The notes under the pieces were generated by a model. It was not told the DNA's origin, ran no database searches, and saw nothing but the letters and a program-made list of their open reading frames with translations. 36,064 nucleotides of DNA from Rectinema sp003452735 (GTDB lineage: Bacteria > Spirochaetota > Spirochaetia > Treponematales > Rectinemataceae): the NCBI GenBank assembly GCA_035415815.1, contig DAOOGR010000010.1, forward strand, positions 1 through 36,064, read 5' to 3'. Below, one piece after another: positions 21,422-29,900 of this stretch. Numbering within the stretch: the stretch's first letter is position 1; each line of letters begins with the position of its first letter. The translations under genes and the position numbers were made by a program.

Positions 21422-23155
21422 ATGACTTCGCGCAATCAAGAGAATTCGCACAATCAAGAGGATTCACGGAATAAAGAGAATTCGCGGAATAAAGAGAATT
21501 CGCACGAGCAAGTGAACTCGCATGGGCTCGTCGGGTTTTCGGAGGATACTGCCGCCGAGCTTGCCTCGCAGGCTTCATCAAAAATGGTCAGAAATGCGGG
21601 CAAACTATCGCTCCTCACCTTTGTTTCGCGCGTACTGGGCCTAATCCGCGAGATGACCAAGGCGCGCTTTCTTGGAACTGGCATTTATTCGGATGCCTTT
21701 ACGGTCTCTTTCATTATTCCCAACTTTCTTCGCCGCCTCTTTGCCGAAGGTTCGGTAACTGTAGCTTTCATTCCTACATACAAGGGTTATCTTCATGCCC
21801 ACAATGATAGCGAAACGCACGAATTCCTATCCGCAAGCCTCACGGTTCTAAGCATCTGCGTTACGATCGTGGTGGCAATAGGAATTGCCTTTGCGCCTCT
21901 AATTGTGAGGCTGTTTGGTTCGGACCCCGCCGAAACCGCAATCCTAACGCGTATCATGTTTCCCTTCCTTGCATTTGTTTCTATTGCCGCTCTTCTGCAA
22001 GGCATTCTGAATGCGCATGAGGTTTTTGGCCCTTCTGGATTTGCGCCTATTCTATTCAATGTCTGTTTTATTGTGGTGCCGTGGATTCTGGGGAATCGCC
22101 TTGGTAATCCCGCTAGATCGATGGCCGTTGGTGTAGTAATAGGCGGTCTTGCCCAAGCTTTAGTTCAACTTCCTGCCGTATTGCGGCTTGGTACCCATAT
22201 AGGGTTTATGAATCCAATCCGAGCTTTCAAGAATCCTGGAATGCGCAAGGTTTTTGTTCTCATTGCGCCAACAATTCTTGGCATGGCCGCTTATCAGGTC
22301 AACGACCTTGTAAGCACCGCATACGCTTCGCGCGCTGGTACGGGGGTAGCATCTAGCCTTCAGTATTCTCTACGCCTTCAAGAGCTGATTTTAGGCATCT
22401 TTGCGGTCTCCGCTGGAACCGTGCTTCTGCCTCGCTTGGCCGATACGGTTAGGCATGGGGCTTGGACAGAGTATTCAAAGACGCTTGGCAGCACAATGCG
22501 GTCTTTGCTCTTGCTTACCGTACCCGTGGCGGTTTTTTCCATGGCATTTACGGTGAGGATAGTAACGCTACTTTTCAAAAGCGGCGATTTTTCTGATGTC
22601 TCGGTTCAGCTCACCGCGAGCGCTTTTTTCTGGCACCAAAGTGGCCTTGTCTTTATTGCGATGAATAGGCTGATCGCTCCAGCCTTCTATGCTCGAAGCA
22701 ATACTAAGACACCTACATGGGCGGGAATAGCGAGTTTCGCTGTAAATATCGTCCTTGTCCTGCTTCTGGCTTTTAGATTCCAGGGTCCAGGAATTGCTTT
22801 CGCGCTATCCTTTTCTAGTGCTGTAAATACTGTCTTGCTGGTTTGGGCGCTTATCAAAGATAACATCGAAGGCATAAGGAACGAATTATGGCTCTCTCTA
22901 AAATATATGCTAAAAATGCTGGTGTTTTCGGCTATCGCTATTGTGCCAGCGATCTTTGTGGATAAGGCTGTGTCTAAAGTTGTTGCGGAATCTGGCTCTA
23001 GGCTCGTATATGCAGGTCTTCCTCTTGTAACTTCGACGCTTGTATTTGCAGCTATAGGTATCGCTTTGCTAGTGTTGACAAAAGATACGGTTGCTGCTTC
23101 AATAACGACTGCGTTGTCTCGCAGGAGCCGCGGAAAAAACGCATCACAATCTTGA
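21422..23155 (+). CDS. murJ: MurJ/MviN lipid II flippase
   Basis: Flips lipid II across the inner membrane for peptidoglycan synthesis. The 577-residue frame holds about 14 membrane spans. MurJ motifs: SLLTFVSRVLGLIREM, FTVSFIIPNFLRRLFAEGSV, AFIPTYKGY and the later YSLRLQELILGIFAVSAGTVLLPRL. The first 54 residues are atypical: five 18-base tandem units encode Asn/Glu/Ser/His/Arg-rich hexapeptides (NQENSH type) before the membrane domain. No ribosome site precedes ATG 21422, and the internal ATG at 21584 (MVRNAGKLS) fits the usual family start better but also lacks a clear one. So either the protein has a hydrophilic N-terminal tail or the true start is internal. The stop overlaps the next promoter. 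Confidence 0.93.
   Translation: MTSRNQENSHNQEDSRNKENSRNKENSHEQVNSHGLVGFSEDTAAELASQASSKMVRNAGKLSLLTFVSRVLGLIREMTKARFLGTGIYSDAFTVSFIIPNFLRRLFAEGSVTVAFIPTYKGYLHAHNDSETHEFLSASLTVLSICVTIVVAIGIAFAPLIVRLFGSDPAETAILTRIMFPFLAFVSIAALLQGILNAHEVFGPSGFAPILFNVCFIVVPWILGNRLGNPARSMAVGVVIGGLAQALVQLPAVLRLGTHIGFMNPIRAFKNPGMRKVFVLIAPTILGMAAYQVNDLVSTAYASRAGTGVASSLQYSLRLQELILGIFAVSAGTVLLPRLADTVRHGAWTEYSKTLGSTMRSLLLLTVPVAVFSMAFTVRIVTLLFKSGDFSDVSVQLTASAFFWHQSGLVFIAMNRLIAPAFYARSNTKTPTWAGIASFAVNIVLVLLLAFRFQGPGIAFALSFSSAVNTVLLVWALIKDNIEGIRNELWLSLKYMLKMLVFSAIAIVPAIFVDKAVSKVVAESGSRLVYAGLPLVTSTLVFAAIGIALLVLTKDTVAASITTALSRRSRGKNASQS
21431..21520 (+). repeat. 18-base tandem repeat, five copies, at the murJ 5' end
   Basis: Units begin at 21431, 21449, 21467, 21485 and 21503. 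Units 3 and 4 are identical (CGGAATAAAGAGAATTCG); units 1 and 2 differ by a few bases, unit 5 more. Being a multiple of three, copy-number change would leave the frame intact. Confidence 0.92.
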
Positions 23156-23180
23156 CACATCCCTACATGAGTGATATATT
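23152..23180 (+). promoter_or_regulatory. Near-consensus promoter of the tRNA-Thr/rpmG/secE/nusG block
   Basis: Perfect -35 TTGACA (23152-23157), 17-base spacer, -10 TATATT (23175-23180). Start expected near 23187, eleven bases before the tRNA. The -35 overlaps the murJ stop codon (23153-23155). Confidence 0.85.
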
Positions 23181-23197
23181 CGCCAAGCTCTATTTGC

Positions 23198-23270
23198 GCC
23201 CCTGTAGCTCAGTTGGCAGAGCATATCCATGGTAAGGATAAGGTCAACGGTTCGATTCCGTTCGGGGGCT
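23198..23270 (+). tRNA. tRNA-Thr (anticodon GGT)
   Basis: 73-base cloverleaf. Acceptor GCCCCTG pairs with CGGGGGC (one G-T), D-stem GCTC/GAGC, anticodon stem TATCC/GGATA with loop ATGGTAA giving GGT, T-arm AACGG-TTCGATT-CCGTT, discriminator T. CCA is not encoded, so it must be added afterwards. Cotranscribed with rpmG. Confidence 0.97.
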
Positions 23271-23334
23271 CGAGTTTATTTTAGGATTATTCCGGCGTGC
23301 ACAATTGTGGATCGCCGCGAAAGGAATGGGAATC

Positions 23335-23511
23335 ATGGCATCCAAGAAAAAGCAGAATGCAGAGATAATTGCTCTTCAATGCACTGAGTGCAAGCGCCGC
23401 AACTATACAACCAAGAAGAATCGAAAAACTACACAAGAAAAGCTTGAGCTCATGAAATATTGCAAGTGGGATCATAAGCACACGCTCCACAAAGAAACAA
23501 AGGTAAAATAA
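23335..23511 (+). CDS. rpmG: 50S ribosomal protein L33
   Basis: 58-residue basic ribosomal protein of the large subunit, near the E site. It starts MASKKKQNAEII at 23335, with AAGGAA a little upstream; the frame extends to 23305 but those ten residues are not L33. The core CTECKRRNYTTKKNRK and the ending HTLHKETKVK are typical. The first zinc pair is CTEC; the second reads CKWD rather than CxxC, so only three of the four usual cysteines are present. It sits between tRNA-Thr and tRNA-Trp, the order seen in treponemes. Confidence 0.96.
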   Translation: MASKKKQNAEIIALQCTECKRRNYTTKKNRKTTQEKLELMKYCKWDHKHTLHKETKVK

Positions 23512-23519
23512 ACGGTCTT

Positions 23520-23592
23520 AGGCCAGTAGCTCTAATGGTAGAGCGCCGGTCTCCAAAACCGGACGTTGTGGGTTCGAGTCCTACCTGGCCTG
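23520..23592 (+). tRNA. tRNA-Trp (anticodon CCA)
   Basis: 73 bases. Acceptor AGGCCAG pairs fully with CTGGCCT, D-stem GCTC/GAGC, anticodon stem CCGGT/ACCGG with loop CTCCAAA giving CCA, T-arm GTGGG-TTCGAGT-CCTAC, discriminator G as expected for Trp. The 3' CCA is not encoded. Lies eight bases after rpmG and before secE, presumably in one transcript. Confidence 0.97.
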
Positions 23593-23661
23593 GTAGCAAA
23601 ATAACGCAAATGATGCTGTGCTTGTGTACGGCACAATGTGAAGGGGGTCCAAGGAGCCGCC

Positions 23662-23844
23662 ATGAAGAAGATAATTCAGTTCTTCAAAGATAGCTATGCA
23701 GAGCTTTCAAAGGTTGTATGGCCATCTAAAGATGAAGTAATCGCTTCGACAAAAATAGTCATTATTTCAACAGTGGCGGTAGCTCTTGTGCTCGGCCTAA
23801 TCGATTTCCTCATTGTTCTGGGAATCGAGGTCGTTTTCCGATAA
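23662..23844 (+). CDS. secE: Preprotein translocase subunit SecE
   Basis: 60-residue single-span SecE that clamps SecY in the protein export channel. It starts MKKIIQFFKDSYAELSKVVWPS, with the amphipathic helix and conserved WPS turn, then one membrane span at about 33-57. ATG 23662 has AAGGAG five bases upstream; the upstream codons to 23638 cover the ribosome site and are rejected. nusG follows after 12 bases in the universal secE-nusG order. Confidence 0.96.
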   Translation: MKKIIQFFKDSYAELSKVVWPSKDEVIASTKIVIISTVAVALVLGLIDFLIVLGIEVVFR

Positions 23845-23856
23845 GGTAGAGGCGGG

Positions 23857-24414
23857 ATGGCAAAATCCTGGTATATTCTCCATGTTTACTCCGGTTATGA
23901 AAATAAGATAGAGAAGACTATACGAATGCTCATCGATTCCGGCGAGCTTTCGCGAGATATCGTCACCGATGTCAAGGTACCCACCGAAGAGATATCTGAA
24001 TTAAAAGAAGGGAAGAAGCGCGCTGTATCTCGAAAGATTCTTCCTGGATATATTCTTGTGGAGATGGATCTGCCCGAAGATGGCTGGAAGGCAACCTGCG
24101 CAACCATACGGAATATCAATGGTGTTACAGGTTTTGTAGGATCGTCTTCTAATGCAAGACCTCAGCCCATCACAATGGAAGAAGTCAAACGCATATTCCA
24201 GCGCACAGGCGAGTTAAAAGGCGAGCGTCCTGTCTACTTCCGTCAGTCATTCTCTGTGGGAGAGCAGGTCAAAATAACACAAGGGCCCTTTGAGTCGTTC
24301 TCGGGAGTCATCGATGAAGTGAATACCGAGAAAAACAAAATCAAGGTGAGTGTGCAGATTTTTGGAAGATCGACTCCCGTAGAAGTCGATATGGCACAGG
24401 TTGAAAAAATATAG
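23857..24414 (+). CDS. nusG: Transcription termination/antitermination factor NusG
   Basis: Elongation factor that binds RNA polymerase and links it to Rho or the ribosome. 185 residues: NGN domain from WYILHVYSGYENKIE through RKILPGYILVEM and VTGFVGSSS, then the KOW domain at about 128-185 (FSVGEQVKITQGPFESFSGVI). Standard length and no insertion. ATG 23857, with a GAGGCGGG purine stretch just before. A small hairpin follows the stop, then the rplK leader. Confidence 0.97.
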   Translation: MAKSWYILHVYSGYENKIEKTIRMLIDSGELSRDIVTDVKVPTEEISELKEGKKRAVSRKILPGYILVEMDLPEDGWKATCATIRNINGVTGFVGSSSNARPQPITMEEVKRIFQRTGELKGERPVYFRQSFSVGEQVKITQGPFESFSGVIDEVNTEKNKIKVSVQIFGRSTPVEVDMAQVEKI

Positions 24415-24419
24415 GTTCT

Positions 24420-24436
24420 CATCCCTCCATGGGATG
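24420..24436 (+). other. Small hairpin just after nusG
   Basis: CATCCC (24420-24425) pairs with GGGATG (24431-24436) around a 5-base loop, starting five bases after the nusG stop. No T-tract follows, so termination is unlikely; it may be a processing or stabilising stem between nusG and rplK. Confidence 0.45.
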
Positions 24437-24512
24437 CAGAGATCTTTATAAAGCAGCATACCAGCATAGAGTCTGATATGCTTCTCAGATAAGGGGTTTT
24501 TGCTCTAATGAT

Positions 24513-24560
24513 GGGAGTCTCCATGGTATGGAGACGCTACCCCGGCAATACAATGCCGGG
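24513..24560 (+). promoter_or_regulatory. Hairpin pair in the rplK-rplA leader, possible L1 autoregulatory site
   Basis: Hairpin 1: GTCTCCAT (24517-24524) and ATGGAGAC (24528-24535), perfect 8-bp stem with 3-base loop. Hairpin 2: CCCGGCA (24541-24547) and TGCCGGG (24554-24560), perfect 7-bp stem, 6-base loop. GGGAG precedes hairpin 1, and GCTACC follows it, recalling the GGGAG-helix-ACC layout of L1's 23S rRNA site. In many bacteria L1 represses this operon through such a leader. The structure is seen; the L1 role is inferred. Confidence 0.45.
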
Positions 24561-24583
24561 TATACCACGATAGGAGAAAGGCT

Positions 24584-25015
24584 ATGGCCAAAAAGAAAAT
24601 CACTGCAATAGTCAAACTGCAGTGTCCGGCTGGAAAGGCGACACCGGCTCCTCCCGTAGGACCTGCGCTTGGTCCTCATGGTGTTTCGGCGCCCATGTTC
24701 TGTCAACAGTTCAATGAGCGCACGAAAAATATGGAGCCTGGGCTAGTTATACCAGCGATTATAACTATTTATCAGGATAAGACATTCACGTTTGTCCTGA
24801 AAACGCCTCCCGCGAGTGTGCTCATCAAAAAAGCTTGCGGTATAGAAAAGGGTTCTTCGTTTCCTCAGAAGGACAAGGTTGCAAAGCTCTCGAAGGCAAA
24901 GCTTGAAGAAATTGCCAAGCAGAAATTGCCAGACCTAAATGCAAATGATCTCGAAGCCGCGAAACGCATAGTTGCGGGGACCGCAAGGTCGATGGGTGTG
25001 GATGTGGAGTTGTGA
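24584..25015 (+). CDS. rplK: 50S ribosomal protein L11
   Basis: 143 residues, the protein of the GTPase-associated centre and target region of thiostrepton-type drugs. Starts MAKKKITAIVKLQCPAGKAT, then PPVGPALGPHGV and FCQQFNERT in the N-terminal domain, and TARSMGVDVEL at the end of the RNA-binding C-terminal domain. ATG 24584 follows TAGGAGAAAGGC. Its stop is followed after one base by the rplA ATG, so the pair is translationally coupled, as expected for L1-controlled L11-L1 operons. Confidence 0.98.
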   Translation: MAKKKITAIVKLQCPAGKATPAPPVGPALGPHGVSAPMFCQQFNERTKNMEPGLVIPAIITIYQDKTFTFVLKTPPASVLIKKACGIEKGSSFPQKDKVAKLSKAKLEEIAKQKLPDLNANDLEAAKRIVAGTARSMGVDVEL

Positions 25016-25016
25016 T

Positions 25017-25703
25017 ATGAAACGCGGCAAGAAATACATTGAAGTAGCCAAGAAAGTGGATCATTCGCAAGCCTATGATATCGGGGATGCTTGTGCACTC
25101 GTCAAAGAACTCAAGACAGCCAAATTCGATGAAACAGTGGAAGCACATATAAGGCTAAACCTTAAGAAGAGCCAATCTGTACGCGATACAGTTGTCCTTC
25201 CTCATCAATTCCGAGCAGAGAAGAGAATTCTTGTATTCTGCAAACCCGAGCGCGCCAAAGAAGCTCTCGAGGCAGGAGCCACCTATGCAGGGAGCGATGA
25301 ATATATCGAGAAAATCAAGGGCGGATGGCTTGATTTCGATATAGCCGTTGCGACACCCGATATGATGAAAGATGTCGGCAAATTGGGTATGGTGCTCGGA
25401 CGCCGTGGCCTTATGCCGAACCCTAAGACAGGTACGGTTACAAACGATCTGAGCAGCGCGCTCAGCGAATTGAGAAAAGGCCGCACCGAATACCGCACCG
25501 ATAAGTCAGGGATTATTCACCTGCCAGTTGGCAAGGTATCCATGGAGGCCGAGAAAATTGCCGAGAATCTAAGCACGCTTGTAGAAGAGGTAAATCGCAA
25601 GCGCCCTTCTGATGTCAAGGGCGATTTTGTCGCTTCGGTATTCTTGACGCCGACCATGGGGCCAAGCGTCAAAGTCGCACTGAACAAATCGGAGAAGAGG
25701 TAA
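25017..25703 (+). CDS. rplA: 50S ribosomal protein L1
   Basis: 228 residues; forms the L1 stalk at the tRNA exit site and, in many bacteria, represses its own operon. Begins MKRGKKYIEVAKKVDHSQAY; shows FDETVEAHIRLNL, the LGRRGLMPNPKTGTVT signature and VFLTPTMGPSVKV near the end. ATG 25017 is one base after the rplK stop; a longer frame from 24972 overlaps rplK and is rejected. rplJ follows four bases after the stop. Confidence 0.98.
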   Translation: MKRGKKYIEVAKKVDHSQAYDIGDACALVKELKTAKFDETVEAHIRLNLKKSQSVRDTVVLPHQFRAEKRILVFCKPERAKEALEAGATYAGSDEYIEKIKGGWLDFDIAVATPDMMKDVGKLGMVLGRRGLMPNPKTGTVTNDLSSALSELRKGRTEYRTDKSGIIHLPVGKVSMEAEKIAENLSTLVEEVNRKRPSDVKGDFVASVFLTPTMGPSVKVALNKSEKR

Positions 25704-25707
25704 GACT

Positions 25708-26259
25708 ATGGCCATTAAAGCATCGAAAATTCAACCAAGAAAAGTCGAAGCCATAGGCATGCTTAGAGAGATGATCTCGGGCTCGAACGATTTTATCTTT
25801 ACAGAATATAGAGGCTTGACAGTCGAACAGATTACGACATTGCGGCAGCAACTGCGCGAGAAGGGTGTAGAACTCCATGTTGTCAAGAACAATTTTGCAC
25901 GTTTGGCCTTCGAGGAGCTCGGTTATTCGCATGCAGTAGAGCTTGTGCTAAAAGGACCCACCGCCGTTGCCTTTATCAAGACCGATTCTAATGAAGTTGC
26001 CAAGATTCTGCTCGATTTTGCCAAGGAAACGCCTGCCTTGATTATCAAGGGTGCAATGATAGATAAAGAATTCATGGATGCTGATAAGGTCGAGGCATTC
26101 AGCAAGCTACCTGGCCGCAATCAGCTAATAGCAATGCTAATGTCTACCATGCAAGCACCGGCGCAGAACCTCGTCTATGTAATCAATGCTATTCCGACTA
26201 AACTGGTTCGCGTTCTCAAGGCAATCGAGGAAAAGAAGGCGAAGGAAGAGGCTCTTTGA
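25708..26259 (+). CDS. rplJ: 50S ribosomal protein L10
   Basis: 183 residues; the base of the stalk that holds L7/L12 dimers on 23S rRNA. Visible: FTEYRGLTVEQITTLRQQLR, VVKNNFARLA and GPTAVAF, then the C-terminal helix that docks L12 (LVRVLKAIEEKKAKEEAL). ATG 25708 sits four bases after rplA. Because of this tight spacing there is no room for a separate L10 leader of the E. coli type; control would have to act through the rplK leader or inside the upstream genes. Confidence 0.98.
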   Translation: MAIKASKIQPRKVEAIGMLREMISGSNDFIFTEYRGLTVEQITTLRQQLREKGVELHVVKNNFARLAFEELGYSHAVELVLKGPTAVAFIKTDSNEVAKILLDFAKETPALIIKGAMIDKEFMDADKVEAFSKLPGRNQLIAMLMSTMQAPAQNLVYVINAIPTKLVRVLKAIEEKKAKEEAL

Positions 26260-26362
26260 GCTGTTTTTTAGCATGTTTTTTAGAAAAGGCGAGTATCCGT
26301 CAGGCTTCGGAGGCTGCCGTTCCTGTCGGAGTTCGATAGAAGGTCCATTCGTTGTGATGGAC
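26260..26362 (+). other. rplJ-rplL spacer with T-rich repeat and hairpin
   Basis: Starting on the base after the rplJ stop are two near-copies of an 11-12-base unit, GCTGTTTTTTA (26260-26270) and GCATGTTTTTTA (26271-26282). Later GTCCAT (26343-26348) pairs with ATGGAC (26357-26362) across an 8-base loop, 12 bases before the rplL ribosome site. L12 is needed in several copies per ribosome, so extra initiation or stability signals would make sense here. Function is inferred. Confidence 0.4.
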
Positions 26363-26387
26363 TACCATGAGATCAGGAGAAGATAAT

Positions 26388-26774
26388 ATGGCAGCACTTA
26401 CAAAAGAACAAATCATCGACGCAATCGCTTCGATGACCGTCCTCGAGATTTCCGAACTAGTAAAAGCGATGGAAGAAAAATTTGGCGTAACCGCAGCTGC
26501 CCCAGTGGCCGTTGCTGCTCCCGCCGCCTCAGCCGCAGCTGCTCCAGTCGAGGAGAAAACTGAGTTTACAGTGATCCTCAAGGGCAATGTGCCTGCAGAT
26601 AAGAAAATCGCTATTATTAAGGAAGTCCGTTCGATAACCGGTCTTGGTTTGAAAGAAGCCAAAGACCTAGTCGAGGCTGGAGACAAGCCCCTCAAGGAGA
26701 ACATCTCTAAAGAGGAAGCAGACAAGATCAAGAAGCAGATCGAAGCTGCTGGCGGAACGGTCGAGATAAAATAA
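26388..26774 (+). CDS. rplL: 50S ribosomal protein L7/L12
   Basis: 128 residues. The N-terminal dimerisation and L10-binding helix region (MAALTKEQIIDAIASMTVLE), an Ala/Pro-rich hinge (AAPVAVAAPAASAAAAPVEE, about 36-56) and the C-terminal factor-binding domain with KIAIIKEVRSITGLGLKEAK and EAAGGTVEIK. ATG 26388, seven bases after AGGAGA; the frame's earlier ATG at 26367 is not used. The last gene before the hairpins that separate the ribosomal genes from rpoB. Confidence 0.98.
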   Translation: MAALTKEQIIDAIASMTVLEISELVKAMEEKFGVTAAAPVAVAAPAASAAAAPVEEKTEFTVILKGNVPADKKIAIIKEVRSITGLGLKEAKDLVEAGDKPLKENISKEEADKIKKQIEAAGGTVEIK

Positions 26775-26804
26775 GTCTGGCCATAGATTTTGGGCCTTAG
26801 TCGA

Positions 26805-26837
26805 TGAAAAGAAGGGGGATTTCGATCCCCCGTTTTC
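26805..26837 (+). terminator. Attenuator-like hairpin between rplL and rpoB
   Basis: GGGGGAT (26814-26820) and ATCCCCC (26825-26831) form a perfect 7-bp stem with a TTCG loop. GAAAA upstream and TTTTC downstream can extend it, and the four T give a weak terminator tail. The corresponding site in E. coli is a partial attenuator that lowers rpoBC output relative to ribosomal proteins; partial termination is inferred here. Confidence 0.6.
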
Positions 26838-26885
26838 GGGAAGCATTCTGGCTAATTGAGTTTTGCCGGCAATGAGTGCTTCCCG
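26837..26885 (+). other. 9-bp inverted repeat downstream of the rplL attenuator
   Basis: CGGGAAGCA (26837-26845) and TGCTTCCCG (26877-26885) are exact complements, with 31 bases between that hold GGC/GCC and could fold further. It begins right at the end of the preceding hairpin. A long stem between rplL and rpoB could be an RNase III-type processing site. Confidence 0.55.
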
Positions 26886-26978
26886 ATGACGGAATGATAT
26901 ATAGCGCCGATGTTCGATATATAAACATCAGCGTATTGACCTTTAACCCGAGCGCTAAGGGCGCATGGAGGGTAACTG

Positions 26979-29900
26979 ATGACATATTCAGGACAGAAGA
27001 TCAAGCGGACTTACATAGGAAAAGAATTCCACGATGTAATGGATATACCTGATCTCATCGATATTCAACTCTCGTCTTACGAGCACTTTCTCCAAAGAGA
27101 AAGACTTCGCAAGGGGGAGCCTCTCGAACCAATAGGCCTTGAGGAGGTATTCCGTACCACTTTTCCTATAGAAAGTCCGTCCGGTGATCTTGTGATCGAA
27201 TACGAACGGTATTCTCTCGATGAAAAAGCTATCAAGTATTCTGAACTCGAATGCAAGCAGAAGACACTGACCTATTCTGTGCCTCTAAAGGCAGTTATAA
27301 ATCTTGTGTTCAAGAAGACCGGAGAGATAAGGCAGAAAGAAATCTACTTAGGCGATATTCCACTTATGACCGACCGCGGCACATTCATAATCAATGGGGC
27401 GGAACGCGTCATCGTTTCTCAGATTCATCGTTCGCCTGGAGTTATTTTCAGTCACGACAAGGGTGTATTCTCCTCTCGTATAATTCCATATAGAGGTAGC
27501 TGGCTCGAATTCGAAATCGATCAGAAGCATGATCTTATTCACGCCAAGATCGATCGCAAGCGAAAGATCCTAGGAACCATGTTTTTGCGCGCCATTGGCT
27601 TTAATTCGCGCGAAGAGATCATCGCTGCATTTTATACCACAAAGACGGTGCAGCTCTCCGAAGATCAGAACGATAAAGATGCCCTTGTTGGGAAAATGCT
27701 CGCAAAACCTGTATATATGGAGATCGATGGTGAGCAAAAACGCCTCTTCCGGGCTGGCGACAAGATTCACCTGCACGAAATCGATGAACTCATCAACCTA
27801 GGCGTAGACTCTATCGAAATCATAGATTTCGAAGATGATAATTCGCTGCACAACGAGATGATCTTGAACTGCTTCGACCGTGAAGATGTCAAGCTTGTAA
27901 AGGAAACGCCTGACCAGGATGAACCTACTAAGGAAGATGCAATCTCGGCAGTCTATTCTGTGCTTAGACCAGGTGAACCCATATCTTTGGAGAATGCCGA
28001 GCGCGATCTACATAACATGTTTTTTAGCGCTAGGCAGTATGATCTGGGCGATGTTGGCCGCTACAAGCTCAACAAGAAATTTGATTTCGACATAAAAACT
28101 AATACGCTTACTAAGGAAGATATCGTCGCTACGATGAAACACCTCATAAATATCTATTATGGAGAGGCGAATATCGACGATATAGATCATCTGGGGAATC
28201 GTCGCGTGCGCGCGGTTGGCGAGCTTCTTGCCAATGTTATGAAGGTTGCTTTTAGCCGTATGGAGCGCACGGCAAAAGATAGAATGACCGGCAAAGACCT
28301 CGAAACAGCAAAGCCACAAGACCTCATAACCATCAAGCCGATCGTAGCTGCTATCAAGGAGTTTTTTGGTACTTCACAGCTCTCTCAGTTCATGGACCAG
28401 GTTAACCCGCTGGCTGAGCTAACGCACAAGCGTAGGCTGAATGCTCTCGGGCCAGGCGGGCTAAACCGCGAACGCGCAGGTTTTGAGGTGCGCGATGTCC
28501 ACTACACCCATTATGGGCGCATGTGCCCCATCGAGACGCCTGAAGGACCAAATATCGGGCTAATTGTATCGCTTGCAACTTACACAACGGTCAACGAATA
28601 TGGATTCCTCGAGGCACCGTATCGCCGTGTAAGAAATGGCATTGTAACCGACGAAATCGAGTACCTTTCCGCAATCGACGAAGACAAGTACTATATCGCA
28701 CAGGCTTCCGCGCATATCGACAAGAGTGGAAGATTTCTAGACCAGAATATATCTTGCCGCCATCAAGGCGACTACACAATGCGATCTCCATCGGAAATTC
28801 AATTCATGGATGTTTCGCCTAAGCAGATAATATCGGTATCTGCGGCTCTGATTCCATTCCTTGAGCACGATGACGCCAACCGAGCTCTTATGGGTTCGAA
28901 CATGCAACGCCAGGCTGTGCCTTTGGTTTTTACCGAACCTCCGAGGATTGGAACTGGTATGGAATGGAAGACAGCTTATGATTCGGGTGTTCTGGTCAAG
29001 GCAAAGCGCTCGGGGACCGTCGAGTGTGTGGACGCTAACCACATTGTAATTCGACCTGAAAAGCCGGACTCGCCCGATGATAAAGATGTCTATCAGCTTA
29101 TAAAATATCAGCGGACCAACCAAGACACCTGTTTCAACCATAGGCCGATTGTAAAGCATGGAGAAAAGGTTCTGAAAGGCCAAGTGATAGCAGATGGACC
29201 GGCTACGAACCAAGGGGAACTTGCCCTTGGTCGCAACATTCTAGCAGGATTTGTCCCCTGGAATGGCTATAACTATGAGGACGCCATACTAATATCCGAG
29301 CGAGTAGTAAAGGAAGACCTTTTCACCTCGATCCATATAAAGGAATTCATTCTCGAAGTGCGCGACACAAAGCTTGGCCCAGAGCGCATAACGCGCGACA
29401 TTCCGAATACAAGCGAAAAGATGCTGGACAATCTCGATGGCCAAGGTGTGATTCGGATTGGCGCCAAGGTAAAGAGCGGCGACATTCTTGTAGGGAAGGT
29501 GACCCCAAAAAGCGACTCAGATACTACGCCTGAATTCAAGCTTTTAAACTCGATATTTGGCGAAAAGGCCAAGGATGTACGCGATTCCTCGCTCCATGTA
29601 CCACATGGCATCGAGGGAACCGTAATCGATGTGCAGCGCATGTCTAGAGCAAACAACGATGACCTACAGCCAGGTGTCGAAGAGACTGTAAAGGTTCTAG
29701 TAGCCGTCAAGCGAAAGCTCAAAGAGGGCGACAAGATGGCAGGTCGCCATGGCAATAAGGGGGTTGTTGCGCGTGTTCTTCCTGTTGAGGACATGCCCTA
29801 TCTAGATAATGGGACGCCACTCGATATCTGCCTAAATCCGCTTGGTGTACCGAGCCGTATGAATATAGGCCAGATCATGGAGACTGAGCTCGGTTGGGCT

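Noticed and set aside
21431..21520. CRISPR or insertion-site repeat at the murJ start
   Set aside because: It is a pure head-to-tail 18-base tandem repeat in frame with murJ, with no spacers and no terminal inverted repeats.
28440..28442. Acquired rifampicin-resistance mutation in rpoB
   Set aside because: Asn at this position is the natural state in spirochaetes, so it is better read as lineage-specific.
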